Of a stretch of 60,279 nt of DNA, positions 1 to 8,216 are shown piece by piece; position 1 is the first letter of the stretch, and the number at the start of each line of letters is the position of its first letter. The stretch is taken from the NCBI GenBank assembly GCA_021802555.1, contig JAJZRU010000016.1:1-60279 (forward strand), read 5' to 3'. The DNA comes from Pseudomonadota bacterium. GTDB lineage: Bacteria; Pseudomonadota; Gammaproteobacteria; Burkholderiales; Thiobacillaceae. The translations under genes and the position numbers were made by a program. The notes under the pieces are model-generated. The model made no database searches and was not told the origin of the DNA. It saw only the letters and a program-made list of their open reading frames with translations.

Positions 1-51
1 AGAATTGCGCCTTCTCAACGCAGCCCTTGACAGTCTCCGGGTTGCGCCCAT

Positions 52-127
52 TCCCCGATAGCTCAGTCGGTAGAGCGACGGACTGTTAATCCGCAGGTCC
101 CTGGTTCGAGCCCAGGTCGGGGAGCCA
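52..127 (+). tRNA. tRNA-Asn (anticodon GTT)
   Basis: A 76-nt cloverleaf with acceptor stem TCCCCGA (52-58) pairing with TCGGGGA (117-123), a discriminator G and an encoded CCA end (125-127). The anticodon loop carries GTT, the D-arm contains GCTCAGTCGGTAGAGC and the T-arm contains GGTTCGAGCC. It decodes asparagine codons. Position 128 to the rluC stop is a short spacer with nothing recognisable. Confidence 0.97.
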
Positions 128-220
128 TTAATTCAACGGCTTACGTGTTTCGAATAGGCCGTTTTCGTTTCCGGTACCGAAAGCTGATGCAGCAAATGGG
201 GAAAGCCGACGGCAGCCCCG

Positions 221-1180
221 TCAGCCGGCCGGCTGGCCTGACGGACCCAGCGCATCGACGAAGCGCTGCAGCTCGGGCGGCAGCGGGGCTTCCAGTTCGA
301 TCGTCTGTCCGGTGACGGGATGCTTGAAGGACAGGCGCCAGGCGTGCAGGAACATGCGCTTGAGGCCTTCTTTTTCCAACGCCTTGTTGAGTGCGAAATC
401 GCCGTATTTTTCGTCCCCGGCGATGGGGCAGCCCAGCTCCGCCAGATGCACGCGTATCTGGTGCGTGCGGCCGGTCTCCAGCTTCGCTTCCAGCAGGGTA
501 TAGCCGGGCCAGCGCCGCAGGCGCGTGAAGCAGGTGTGGGCGGCCTGGCCGCCGGCTTCCACGCGCACGCGGCGCTCGCCTTCGGGCGTGACGTATTTGT
601 GCAGGGGGAAACGGGCATGGCGCGCGTCGCCCGTCCACGGCCCCGTCGCCAGGGCGAGATAGCGCTTGTCCATGCGCCCTTCCCGCAAGGCCTCGTGCAG
701 GCCCACGAGGGCGCGGCGCTTGAGGGCGACCACGAGGAGGCCGGAGGTTTCCCGGTCCAGGCGGTGCGCCAGTTCCATGTAGCGGGCCTGGGGATTTTCC
801 AGGCGCAGCTGTTCGATAACGCCGCGCGCCACGCCGCTGCCGCCGTGCACCGCCCAGCCCGCCGGCTTGTCGAGCACGAGCAGGTATTCGTCGCGGAACA
901 CCACGTGCGCGGCGAGCCGCGCCGGGGCCGCTCCGGCAGATGCGACCGGGCGGGCGGCCACGCGCACGGGGGGCACGCGCACCTCGTCGCCTTCTTCCAG
1001 GCGCCGGCTGGCGGCGGCGCGCGCGCCGTTGACGCGCACCTCGCCGCCGCGCACGAGCTTGTAGACATGGCTCTTGGGCACGCCCTTGAGACGCGCCAGC
1101 AGAAAGTTGTCCAGGCGCTGGCCGGCCTCGTCCGCGCCGATGCTGACCCGGTTGACGGCATTCTTGGCCAAGCCTTTCAT
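221..1180 (-). CDS. rluC: 23S rRNA pseudouridine synthase RluC
   Basis: The 319-residue product isomerises uridines of 23S rRNA (positions 955, 2504 and 2580 in E. coli). An N-terminal S4 RNA-binding domain covers about residues 10-80. The catalytic motif HRLDRETSG follows at 139-147, with D142 the expected nucleophile; a later GRTHQIRVH motif completes the RluA-family core. The ATG at 1180 gives the normal family length, although the frame stays open upstream. It is divergent from rne across 343 bp, which is the usual order in beta- and gammaproteobacteria. Confidence 0.95.
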   Translation of the reverse strand: MKGLAKNAVNRVSIGADEAGQRLDNFLLARLKGVPKSHVYKLVRGGEVRVNGARAAASRRLEEGDEVRVPPVRVAARPVASAGAAPARLAAHVVFRDEYLLVLDKPAGWAVHGGSGVARGVIEQLRLENPQARYMELAHRLDRETSGLLVVALKRRALVGLHEALREGRMDKRYLALATGPWTGDARHARFPLHKYVTPEGERRVRVEAGGQAAHTCFTRLRRWPGYTLLEAKLETGRTHQIRVHLAELGCPIAGDEKYGDFALNKALEKEGLKRMFLHAWRLSFKHPVTGQTIELEAPLPPELQRFVDALGPSGQPAG

Positions 1181-1304
1181 TTGCCGATATACTTGCAGCC
1201 GTTGGGAATCTTCCAACCCGAATACCTGCCGGTTTTGTGTCGCTCGCCGGCCCTGCCGCCAGACCTTTCGCGCCGAATTCGCGCTTGACGCGTTGCCCGA
1301 GAGC

Positions 1305-1334
1305 TTGCTGACGAAGAGAAAAAGTAGCGATATT
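1305..1334 (+). promoter_or_regulatory. Weak candidate promoter for rne
   Basis: TTGCTG (1305-1310) and GATATT (1329-1334) are separated by 18 bp, about 190 bp before the rne start. That would give rne a long 5' untranslated leader; in enteric bacteria such a leader mediates feedback by RNase E on its own mRNA. The hexamers match consensus only in part. The rest of the 1181-1523 intergenic region shows no other clear signal. Confidence 0.3.
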
Positions 1335-1523
1335 AACGAAAAATCGTGCCTACCGCATACGCAGGCCGTGGATTCGTTCCGCGGCCCGAACCGCCAGCAC
1401 TGCTTGGTGATTGATCCCTCCCTGCGCTCCTGATGCCTTTGTGTACTGACCATACCCGCGCCGCAAAGCCCGCACGTACGCAACGCAGTTGACGATCCGT
1501 ATGCGTGCGCGCAAGGAGTTTGC

Positions 1524-3974
1524 ATGAAGCGCATGCTTTTCAACGCCACCCAAGCCGAGGAGCTTAGGGTCGCCATCGTGGACGGGCAGAAGCTCGTCGA
1601 TCTGGACATCGAGTCCGCCAACAAGGAACAACGCAAGAGCAACATCTACAAGGGTGTCGTCACCCGCGTGGAACCGAGCCTGGAAGCCGCCTTCGTCGAT
1701 TACGGCTGCGAACGCCACGGCTTCCTCCCTTTCAAGGAAATCGCCCGCGCCTGCCTGCCCGGCTCGGGCCGCGTGGCGGACCAGTTGAAGGAGGGCCAGG
1801 AGCTCATCGTCCAGGTGGAAAAGGACGAACGCGGCAACAAGGGTGCGGCGCTCACCACTTATATTTCGCTGGCCGGGCGCTACCTCGTGCTCATGCCCAA
1901 CAACCCGCGCGGCGGCGGCGTATCGCGCCGCATCGAGGGGGAAGACCGCAACGAGCTGAAGGAAATCATGGCCCGCCTGGAGGTGCCGGAGGGCATGAGC
2001 CTGATCGGCCGTACCGCCGGCATCGGCCGCAGCGAGGAAGAGCTGCGCTGGGACCTCGACTACCTCATGCAGCTCTGGCAGGCCATCGAGGGCGCCGCGC
2101 ACAGCCAATCCGGAGCCTTCCTCATCTACCAGGAAGGCAGCCTGGTGATCCGCGCCATCCGCGACTATCTGCAGCCGGACATCGGCGAGATACTCGTCGA
2201 CACCGAGGATCTCTACGAGCAGGCGCGCCAGTTCATGGCCCACGTCATCCCCGGCAACGTCAACAAGATCAAGCTCTACCGCGACGACGTGCCGCTGTTC
2301 TCGCGCTTTCAGATCGAGCACCAGATCGAATCCGCCTATGCGCGCCAGGTCAATCTGCCCTCGGGCGGCGCCATCGTCATCGACCACACCGAGGCGCTGG
2401 TCGCGGTGGATGTCAACTCGGCGCGCGCCACCAAGGGCGCCGACGTCGAGCAGACCGCCTTCAACACCAATCTGGAAGCAGCCGAGGAAATCGCCCGCCA
2501 GGCGCGTTTGCGCGATCTGGGCGGGCTCATCGTCATCGACTTCATCGACATGGAGAACCCGCGCCACCAGCGCGAGGTGGAAAACCGCCTGCGCGACGCG
2601 CTGCACCCTGACCGCGCGCGCGTGCAAATGGGCAAGATCTCGCGCTTCGGGCTGATGGAAATGTCGCGCCAGCGCTTGCAGCCTTCGCTCGGCGAGACCA
2701 GCCACAACACCTGCCCGCGCTGCCTGGGCACCGGGCATATCCGCGGCACGGAGTCCTCGGCGCTGCACATCCTGCGCATCCTCCAGGAAGAGGCGATGAA
2801 GGAGAATACCGGCGCCGTGCATGTGCAGGTGCCGGTGGATGTCGCCACCTTCCTGCTCAATGAAAAGCGCAACGACATCCACGCCATCGAGTCCCGCCTC
2901 AAGGTCAACGTCGTCCTCATCCCCAATATTCATCTCGAAACGCCGCATTACCGCGTCGAACGCCTGCGCCACGACGAACTGAACCAAACGGAAAACCTGC
3001 CGCCCAGCTATCAATTGGCGACGTTGCCGGAAGCGGAAAGCGACAAGGCAGGCGGCGCGCGCGAAAACCGGCGCGAGCCGCAAGAAGCCATGGTGAAGGC
3101 GCTCGCCCCGGCCACGCCGGCGCCCAGTGCCACGCCCGCCGCGGAGGAGCGCGCAGGACTGGTCGACCGTATCGTCAACTGGTTCCGCAAGCTGGGGGAA
3201 GGCGCCCCGGCGCAGCCCGCCACACTGCCCGCCACGGCGGCGCCACGGCCGCCTCGCCCGGCTCGTCCTGGCATCCGAGCGACGGAAGCCAAGGCGCCCG
3301 AAACGCGCCCACGGCGCGACGCCAAGCCGCGCGGCAAACCTCAGGAGAGCGAAGCGCGCACGGAAGGACAGAGCAATGGCGGCCGCGCGGTGCGCGCGCC
3401 GCGCGAGGATGCCGGCCGACGTGCACCGCCGCGTGAAGCGCCGGAGGCGCGCGCCGGCGGCACACGCCGCGGCGGGCGCGGCGGCAAGCGCCGCGACGAA
3501 GCCGTCGCAGCGCCGCCAACAGGCGAGGGCGCGCCCGCGGCGGCGCATGAATCGGCGCCCTTGCCGGTGCCGGCGGCAAACTTGCCCGAACCCGTCGCGC
3601 CAGTCCCGGCCGCCCTGGCGCCGGCCCCTCTGCCCGCGCCAGCAGCTGCGGCGGCGCGCGCCCGCCCCGAGGACATCCTTGCTCAACTAGCCCCCAGCGC
3701 GGATCTGCTGCAAGTCGAAACCCAGGCCGCCGTCGAAGCGCAAGCCGCCGAAGGCGAAACCCGGCGGCGCGGGCGTCGCCGCCGACGCCCTTCCTCCTCC
3801 GCGCAAACCAGCATGGAGCTGGTGCAGGTGGAAACCACGGCGCCCATTACCGCGCCGGAGAACGGCGAAGCGCCGGCCGCGCCGAAGCCGCACCCCACGC
3901 GGCGGCGGCGCAGCCATCCCGCGGACGAGGCGCAGCAGCCGCTTGTGCAAGTGGAAACTGCGGAGGACAAATAA
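1524..3974 (+). CDS. rne: Ribonuclease E
   Basis: The 816-residue endoribonuclease is the scaffold of RNA decay and processes rRNA and tRNA. The N-terminal half holds an S1 domain, a 5'-sensor region and a DNase I-like core. Metal ligands are D296 (in VAVDVNS) and D339 (in VIDFIDM), 43 residues apart as in E. coli D303/D346. The Zn-link CPRC is at 397-400. After about residue 500 the chain is low-complexity, rich in Pro, Ala and Arg, with Arg-rich RNA-binding stretches such as RRRGRRRRR. The motif L(L/V)QVET occurs three times in the last 90 residues (728-733, 766-771, 807-812). AAGGAG at 1513-1518 fixes the start. Confidence 0.97.
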   Translation: MKRMLFNATQAEELRVAIVDGQKLVDLDIESANKEQRKSNIYKGVVTRVEPSLEAAFVDYGCERHGFLPFKEIARACLPGSGRVADQLKEGQELIVQVEKDERGNKGAALTTYISLAGRYLVLMPNNPRGGGVSRRIEGEDRNELKEIMARLEVPEGMSLIGRTAGIGRSEEELRWDLDYLMQLWQAIEGAAHSQSGAFLIYQEGSLVIRAIRDYLQPDIGEILVDTEDLYEQARQFMAHVIPGNVNKIKLYRDDVPLFSRFQIEHQIESAYARQVNLPSGGAIVIDHTEALVAVDVNSARATKGADVEQTAFNTNLEAAEEIARQARLRDLGGLIVIDFIDMENPRHQREVENRLRDALHPDRARVQMGKISRFGLMEMSRQRLQPSLGETSHNTCPRCLGTGHIRGTESSALHILRILQEEAMKENTGAVHVQVPVDVATFLLNEKRNDIHAIESRLKVNVVLIPNIHLETPHYRVERLRHDELNQTENLPPSYQLATLPEAESDKAGGARENRREPQEAMVKALAPATPAPSATPAAEERAGLVDRIVNWFRKLGEGAPAQPATLPATAAPRPPRPARPGIRATEAKAPETRPRRDAKPRGKPQESEARTEGQSNGGRAVRAPREDAGRRAPPREAPEARAGGTRRGGRGGKRRDEAVAAPPTGEGAPAAAHESAPLPVPAANLPEPVAPVPAALAPAPLPAPAAAAARARPEDILAQLAPSADLLQVETQAAVEAQAAEGETRRRGRRRRRPSSSAQTSMELVQVETTAPITAPENGEAPAAPKPHPTRRRRSHPADEAQQPLVQVETAEDK

Positions 3975-3993
3975 CCCTGAAAACCGCATTTGA

Positions 3994-4112
3994 ACCACAA
4001 GACGCGGCGACACAGAGAAAGAAACGAAGATTTTCCTCACAACCGCCGGTCGCCCGTCGGCTGCGCGGTCAAGTGCCGGCAAACTGTTTGTATTGCTCCG
4101 CGGCTCTGCGGT
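3994..4112. repeat. Degenerate inverted-arm intergenic repeat
   Basis: Two arms, ACCACAAGACGCGGCG (from 3994) and CTCCGCGGCTCTGCGGT (4096-4112), are imperfect reverse complements. They resemble the ACCACAGAGACACAGAGA / CTCTGTGGT type of short dispersed element seen between genes of many proteobacteria. It lies between the convergent rne and antiporter genes. No gene is visible here. The identification is by resemblance only. Confidence 0.35.
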
Positions 4113-4133
4113 AAGGAATTCTGGATAACCGTT

Positions 4134-4164
4134 GCCGGCGCCCCATCTCGGGTGCGGCGCCGGC
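4134..4164 (-). terminator. GC-rich hairpin downstream of antiporter gene
   Basis: A perfect 9-bp stem, GCCGGCGCC (4134-4142) with GGCGCCGGC (4156-4164), has a 13-nt loop and lies just past the stop of the minus-strand antiporter gene. There is no T-tract on either strand, so it may be only a weak or factor-dependent terminator. Confidence 0.35.
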
Positions 4165-4170
4165 TGCCGG

Positions 4171-5169
4171 TCAGCCCAGGGCGATGGTGAGGTAGGCGGC
4201 GTAAAGCGCGCCGTTCACCCCCAGGTGCCATACCCGCAGACCGCGGCCCAGCATCACGCGCAGCCAGAGGGACGCCAACAGGGTGACCACCACACCCACG
4301 AGCACTTCCTTCTGCGGCGCCCAAGGCGTGAGCAGGACGCCGATGGCAGGCAGCAGCGTGCCCTGGAACACCATGGCACCCGTGATATTGCCGAAGGCCA
4401 GCGTGTCCTTGCGCTTGCGGATCCAGAGTATGCTGTTGACCTTTTCCGGCAGCTCGGTGGCCACGGGAACGATCATCAGCGACAGCACCAGGGCGGAAAT
4501 CCCGAGGATGGGGGCAGCTGTCTCCACGCCATGAATGAAGCCCTTCGCTCCCAGCACCAGCAACCCCAGCCCCAGGGCGAGCTGGATCAATATGACAGCG
4601 AAATGCTTGGGCAGCCCCAGCCGGTGCAGCAGCATGGGCTCCTCCGCCTCCGTGGCATGCCCCTCCGCCACCAGCTGGGCCGACGCCCTGAGCGTGAGCA
4701 GCACATAGAAAAAATAGACCAGCACCATCACGAAGGCGATGAGCGCCCGCGCCCACCCCCCGTCGTGTGGAACGAACAAGGCCACGAGCGAAAGGGAAAA
4801 TGCGAACAGGAAAAAATTCAGGTCCCGCGTGAGCCCCCCTTTTTCCGGGGTGAGCCGGCCGTTGACGCCGCGCGCCCCGAAGGCGGCCAGGGCCATGAGG
4901 AACAGCGACAGGGTCGAGAGCATCAGCGGCGCGCCAAGGATGGCGCCGACACCGATTTCTTCGTTCACCTGCGCACTGGCCCCGCCGGCGAAGATGGCAA
5001 GCAAAGGAACCAGCGTCTCCGGCAGGGCGGTGCCCACGGCGGCGAACACCGAACCGGTGACGCCTTCGGAGATGCGCAGCCTTTCGCCCAGGTGCTCCAA
5101 CGCGTTGACGAAGACCTCGGCCGCGATCAGGATGAGGATAAGAGAGCCCAGCAACTCGGCGAACAGCAT
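4171..5169 (-). CDS. Calcium/sodium antiporter, CaCA family (YrbG-like)
   Basis: A 332-residue inner-membrane protein with about ten hydrophobic helices, expected to exchange Ca2+ for Na+ or H+. Two inverted alpha-repeats carry the ion-binding signatures: GTALPET at 46-52 and VATELPE at 236-242, whose acidic residues coordinate the ion in this family. The repeats are joined by a charged central loop. ATG at 5169 is preferred; an in-frame GTG lies three codons upstream. It is convergent with rne. Ion specificity cannot be read from the sequence. Confidence 0.88.
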   Translation of the reverse strand: MLFAELLGSLILILIAAEVFVNALEHLGERLRISEGVTGSVFAAVGTALPETLVPLLAIFAGGASAQVNEEIGVGAILGAPLMLSTLSLFLMALAAFGARGVNGRLTPEKGGLTRDLNFFLFAFSLSLVALFVPHDGGWARALIAFVMVLVYFFYVLLTLRASAQLVAEGHATEAEEPMLLHRLGLPKHFAVILIQLALGLGLLVLGAKGFIHGVETAAPILGISALVLSLMIVPVATELPEKVNSILWIRKRKDTLAFGNITGAMVFQGTLLPAIGVLLTPWAPQKEVLVGVVVTLLASLWLRVMLGRGLRVWHLGVNGALYAAYLTIALG

Positions 5170-5447
5170 GACAGCCACCCGAAAAGCTTCATTTTAAGCT
5201 GGATGGCCCACATTCTGCGTCGCATCGTCAACCAGGGAAGCTTATCCGCTTGACGGCACGCCGGTGTTGCGTCGCTTAAACTCGGTTTCCCGCTCCACCG
5301 ACGGCTTGCTGGTGCTCAAGCCATGAACCAGACCTAATCTCGATACCGCACGTCTGCCAAGCCAAGTCGCCCCACTTGTTTTTTGCAGGCGGGGCATTCG
5401 CGCTCAGGGGGGCGCGGTATGCGCCGGACCGGGACAGTGAAGTCAGT

Positions 5448-5617
5448 TCGGGTCGCACAAAGCGCATAGGCTTCGGATAGACCGGTGAGCGCGCGCATTA
5501 CTGCATCGTAGGCAAAAGCGATGCCATGTTCAGCCAGTTCGTCGGCAGCCAGCGTGCGCAGATAGGTTTCCGCTTGACCCGCCGTTCGGCCTCGAACTTT
5601 TTGCGTCGTACTGCTTA
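5448..5617 (-). pseudogene. Fragment of a paralogue of the 388-residue island gene at 14407-15573
   Basis: The translated stretch ETYLRTLAA-DELAEHG-AYDAV-ALCATRTDF matches the C-terminal part of the gene at 14407-15573 at both DNA and protein level. Relative to that copy it lacks 27 bp (nine residues) exactly between two CGGCAGCC direct repeats, a slippage deletion. It also lacks one base near 5577, which breaks the frame. Neither the start nor the true C-terminus is present. It is therefore a relic of a second copy outside the island. The neighbouring bases 5179-5447 hold no recognisable gene. Confidence 0.75.
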
Positions 5618-5651
5618 TCGTGGCCATCGATGGCAAGAGCGGTTGCCGGCG

Positions 5652-7010
5652 CTAAGCGGCAGGCTCGATGTTCTGATTCACTCGAAAGAAATTGTCCGGG
5701 TCATAGGTTTTCTTCAAAGCTGCCAAGCGGTCGTAATTTTCCCGGTAAGCGGACCGGGTTCGCGCCTCCCCCTCCTCGCCGAGAAAATTTACGTAGGCGC
5801 CGGTGGCCGAACATGGTTCGATGGCGGTCCCGAATTCGCGCGCCCAGGCAATATGTCGCTGGCTTCCGGCCGGCTCGGTCCAAGCCGCATCGGCGTTCAC
5901 GCAAAAGGCCGCGTCCTCCAGTCGTGCCGCACCCCCCAATTGATACACCGCCAGAACCGACAGCGGCGACGTCATCTGACGCGCGCCGTCGACGAGCACA
6001 TCGATGGCCGCGTCGCTGAGTTTCGGGAGATACGCGGTCTTCCAATAGTGGTGGCGCCCGGGTGGTTGCGCGGCGTCAAACATGGTCTGGTGAACGACGT
6101 AGGGCTTCAAGCCGATACCATCCACCAGCGGCAGGCCGAAGGCGCGCAATGGCTGCACCACACGCTCGCCGGCCTCGATCACACCGGCATAGCAAACGGC
6201 GACGCCGATCACCGGCATGCCGCGCAGGAACGGCGGCAGTTTCGGCAGATGCGGCAAGCGGCGCAGGATGACAATGGTGGTGAGTTCATTGGGCGCGGCG
6301 GCGGCGTAGTCGCGATAGAATCGCAGCACTTCGGGCGTCTTTTCCTGCGGATACAGCACCCAGCCGGCGAGCACGATCGGCCCCACCGGGTGCAGACGAA
6401 AACGAAATTCGGTGACGATTCCGAAGTTGCCGCCGCCGCGCTGCAACCCCCAGAACAGTTCCGCGTTCTGTTCCGCGCTCGCGTGCAGAAACTGTCCGTC
6501 GGCGGTAACCAGGTCGGCGCTCAATAGATTGTCCGCCGTCAACCCGTGCTTGCGCATCAGCCAGCCGATGCCGCCGCCGAGTGTCAGACCGGCAACCCCA
6601 GTCTCGGACACGATTCCGCCGGTCACGGCCAGACCGTACGTCTGCGTCGCGCGGTCGAGGTCGCCCCAGTTGAGGCCCGGTTGAACCACGGCGATTCGCT
6701 CAACCGGATCGACCTGCACCGCGCGCATGGGAGACAGATCGATCACCAGGCCATCGTCGCAGGTCCCATGGCCCGCCGCGCTGTGCCCGCCCCCGCGCAC
6801 CGCGACCCGCAGTTCGTGGATACGTGCGAACTCGATGGCCGCCTTGACGTCATCCACGCTCGCGCAGCGCGCGATCAGCGCCGGGGTCTTGTCGATCATG
6901 GCATTCCATACCCGTCGCGCTTGGTCGAAATCCGCATCGCCGGGCTGGATGACAGTGCCTTCGAGGCGCTTGGTGAACTGCGTAACAGCGACGTGGTCAA
7001 GGCTGCGCAT
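5652..7010 (-). CDS. FAD-linked oxidase, BBE-like (PCMH-type FAD domain)
   Basis: A 452-residue soluble flavoprotein of the berberine-bridge/6-hydroxynicotine-oxidase superfamily. The FAD-binding domain carries RGGGHS at 72-77, where H76 is the expected 8-alpha-histidyl FAD attachment site, and GLTLGGGIGWLMRKHG at about 141-156. The second covalent anchor of plant BBEs, a Cys, is replaced by V134 in GGIVSETG, so flavin attachment is probably single. A C-terminal BBE segment ends NYDRLAALKKTYDPDNFF. The ATG at 7010 (MRSLDHVAV) gives normal length; the frame is open upstream. The substrate is unknown. It is the last gene of the minus-strand cluster, 227 bp after the hemoglobin gene. Confidence 0.85.
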   Translation of the reverse strand: MRSLDHVAVTQFTKRLEGTVIQPGDADFDQARRVWNAMIDKTPALIARCASVDDVKAAIEFARIHELRVAVRGGGHSAAGHGTCDDGLVIDLSPMRAVQVDPVERIAVVQPGLNWGDLDRATQTYGLAVTGGIVSETGVAGLTLGGGIGWLMRKHGLTADNLLSADLVTADGQFLHASAEQNAELFWGLQRGGGNFGIVTEFRFRLHPVGPIVLAGWVLYPQEKTPEVLRFYRDYAAAAPNELTTIVILRRLPHLPKLPPFLRGMPVIGVAVCYAGVIEAGERVVQPLRAFGLPLVDGIGLKPYVVHQTMFDAAQPPGRHHYWKTAYLPKLSDAAIDVLVDGARQMTSPLSVLAVYQLGGAARLEDAAFCVNADAAWTEPAGSQRHIAWAREFGTAIEPCSATGAYVNFLGEEGEARTRSAYRENYDRLAALKKTYDPDNFFRVNQNIEPAA

Positions 7011-7036
7011 GGGACATTTCCCGCCGGGAGTGGAAG

Positions 7037-7055
7037 AACCTGTCACCGACAGGTT
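7037..7055. promoter_or_regulatory. 19-bp perfect palindrome upstream of the FAD oxidase
   Basis: AACCTGTC (7037-7044), a 3-bp centre and GACAGGTT (7048-7055) form a perfect dyad 27-45 bp before the oxidase start. Size and symmetry fit a homodimeric repressor operator of the TetR/ArsR/MarR kind, or an RNA hairpin in the leader. No matching regulator is adjacent other than the BTAD protein, whose proposed sites look different. The rest of 7056-7237 shows no gene. Confidence 0.45.
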
Positions 7056-7237
7056 AACCGATCCCTGCACCCAAGTGTCAGACTTTGCCAACAGTAGGAA
7101 CCCATTGGGTATCCAGTGACGTCCGCAGTAAGCAGACACGCAGCCACAAGCCAATACCGCTAACCGAGTTCTTTATAGTCGATCATGAACACCTCTGGTT
7201 TCATCCTGAAAAGTCCCAGCGCCGATGTTGATCGGCC

Positions 7238-7744
7238 TTACTTGCTGACCACGATATCCTTCTTCGTACTTTCGACGATGGCGACCAGTTCCTGCTGTTC
7301 CTGCGCGGGCACGGCGTAGTTGTTCAGCACCCGCCGAAAGTCGCTCAGCATCGCCTGCCACTCCCTCTCGCTGATATTGAGGTGGACGTGCGACGCCTTC
7401 ATTCCGCGCCCGGTGTACTTGCACGGCCCGCCGGTCTGCTGGCAGACCAGTGCGGTCACGTGAAATTTCAGCCCGGCTGCGGGCACCCGTTCTCGCGCCG
7501 CCTTGATGGCGGGGTTGGCATTCAGCACATCGTTGACGAGCAGCAGGTCGATGAAGCGGTCCACCACCACGGAAATGGGATAGACCCCTCCCAGCCGGTC
7601 GTAGAGCGACGTCGCCGGCTGCGGCTCCGCCGCCCGAACCGCACCCGCGGCGAACAGCATGACCGTGAGGCCCGCGAGAGCCGTCCACCTCATGAACGAG
7701 TACGCCGTTGATGCAAAAAACCACCTTTGAATATCTCTGAACAT
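7238..7744 (-). CDS. Group I truncated hemoglobin with N-terminal export signal/anchor
   Basis: A 168-residue protein. Residues 18-38 form a hydrophobic segment ending AVRAAEP, a signal peptide or membrane anchor, which is unusual for truncated globins. The globin domain follows: YDRLGGVYPISVVVDRF at 48-64, the B/E-helix start of group I, then GGPCKYTGRGMKASHVHLNIS with H119 the likely proximal heme ligand. The start is set by GGAGGT seven bases upstream. It is third in the minus-strand cluster, 71 bp after the DsrE-like gene. Likely roles are O2 or NO handling on the outer face of the membrane; this is inferred. Confidence 0.85.
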   Translation of the reverse strand: MFRDIQRWFFASTAYSFMRWTALAGLTVMLFAAGAVRAAEPQPATSLYDRLGGVYPISVVVDRFIDLLLVNDVLNANPAIKAARERVPAAGLKFHVTALVCQQTGGPCKYTGRGMKASHVHLNISEREWQAMLSDFRRVLNNYAVPAQEQQELVAIVESTKKDIVVSK

Positions 7745-7815
7745 GATGTGTACCTCCAGTGTTGTTGAACAAGAAATGCAGTCGCGCTGGCGCGCTACCG
7801 CTCGTGCCGCCCACG

Positions 7816-8184
7816 CTAGAACGAGAAAACCTGCCGTTCCTGCGAAGCGGCGACGACGGCGGCCGCCCCCATCCATTCCGCATTGGCGACCATGTTGGCG
7901 TCGGTCACGCCGTGCGTCTTGCCGCACGGCGGGCAGACGCCGATGCGGCCGCCGTTTTCAAGGAAGGTATCGAGCAGTTGCGCGACCGGCGGAAAGCTCT
8001 TTGTGGCGAGTTCCACCGCCGCGCCCTTCCTGCCGAGGTTCGCCCCCTCGACGGTCAGCCACAGGAGCACGTCGCCGCCCGCCGCGAGCGCGCTGTTGGC
8101 GAGCACGAGAGGCGCGGCGACGCGATCGGGGTCGCCGTCGTAGTGGGTCAGGGTGAAAAGATACTTCTGCTGTTGCAGAGACAT
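7816..8184 (-). CDS. DsrE/DsrF-like family protein with CPPC motif
   Basis: A 122-residue cytoplasmic protein with the DsrE-type fold pattern (KYLFTLTHYDGDPDRVAAPLVLANSAL at the N-terminus, then a hydrophobic strand). It has a redox-type CPPC pair at C84 and C87 within IGVCPPCGKTHG. Family members carry persulfides or act in sulfur relay, but many stand-alone versions are uncharacterised. GAAGGAGA sits before the ATG. It lies 32 bp after the methyltransferase gene and is surely co-transcribed with it. Confidence 0.82.
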   Translation of the reverse strand: MSLQQQKYLFTLTHYDGDPDRVAAPLVLANSALAAGGDVLLWLTVEGANLGRKGAAVELATKSFPPVAQLLDTFLENGGRIGVCPPCGKTHGVTDANMVANAEWMGAAAVVAASQERQVFSF

Positions 8185-8216
8185 GATTCGTTCTCCTTCG
8201 ATGGTTGAAACTGCGT

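Noticed and set aside
1350-3686. Long open frame on the minus strand opposite rne (over 700 codons)
   Set aside because: It is the shadow of high-G+C rne, has no domain pattern, and the sense strand holds a complete RNase E.
4037-4756. Minus-strand frame overlapping the antiporter and its downstream spacer
   Set aside because: Out-of-frame shadow of the antiporter; biased composition only.
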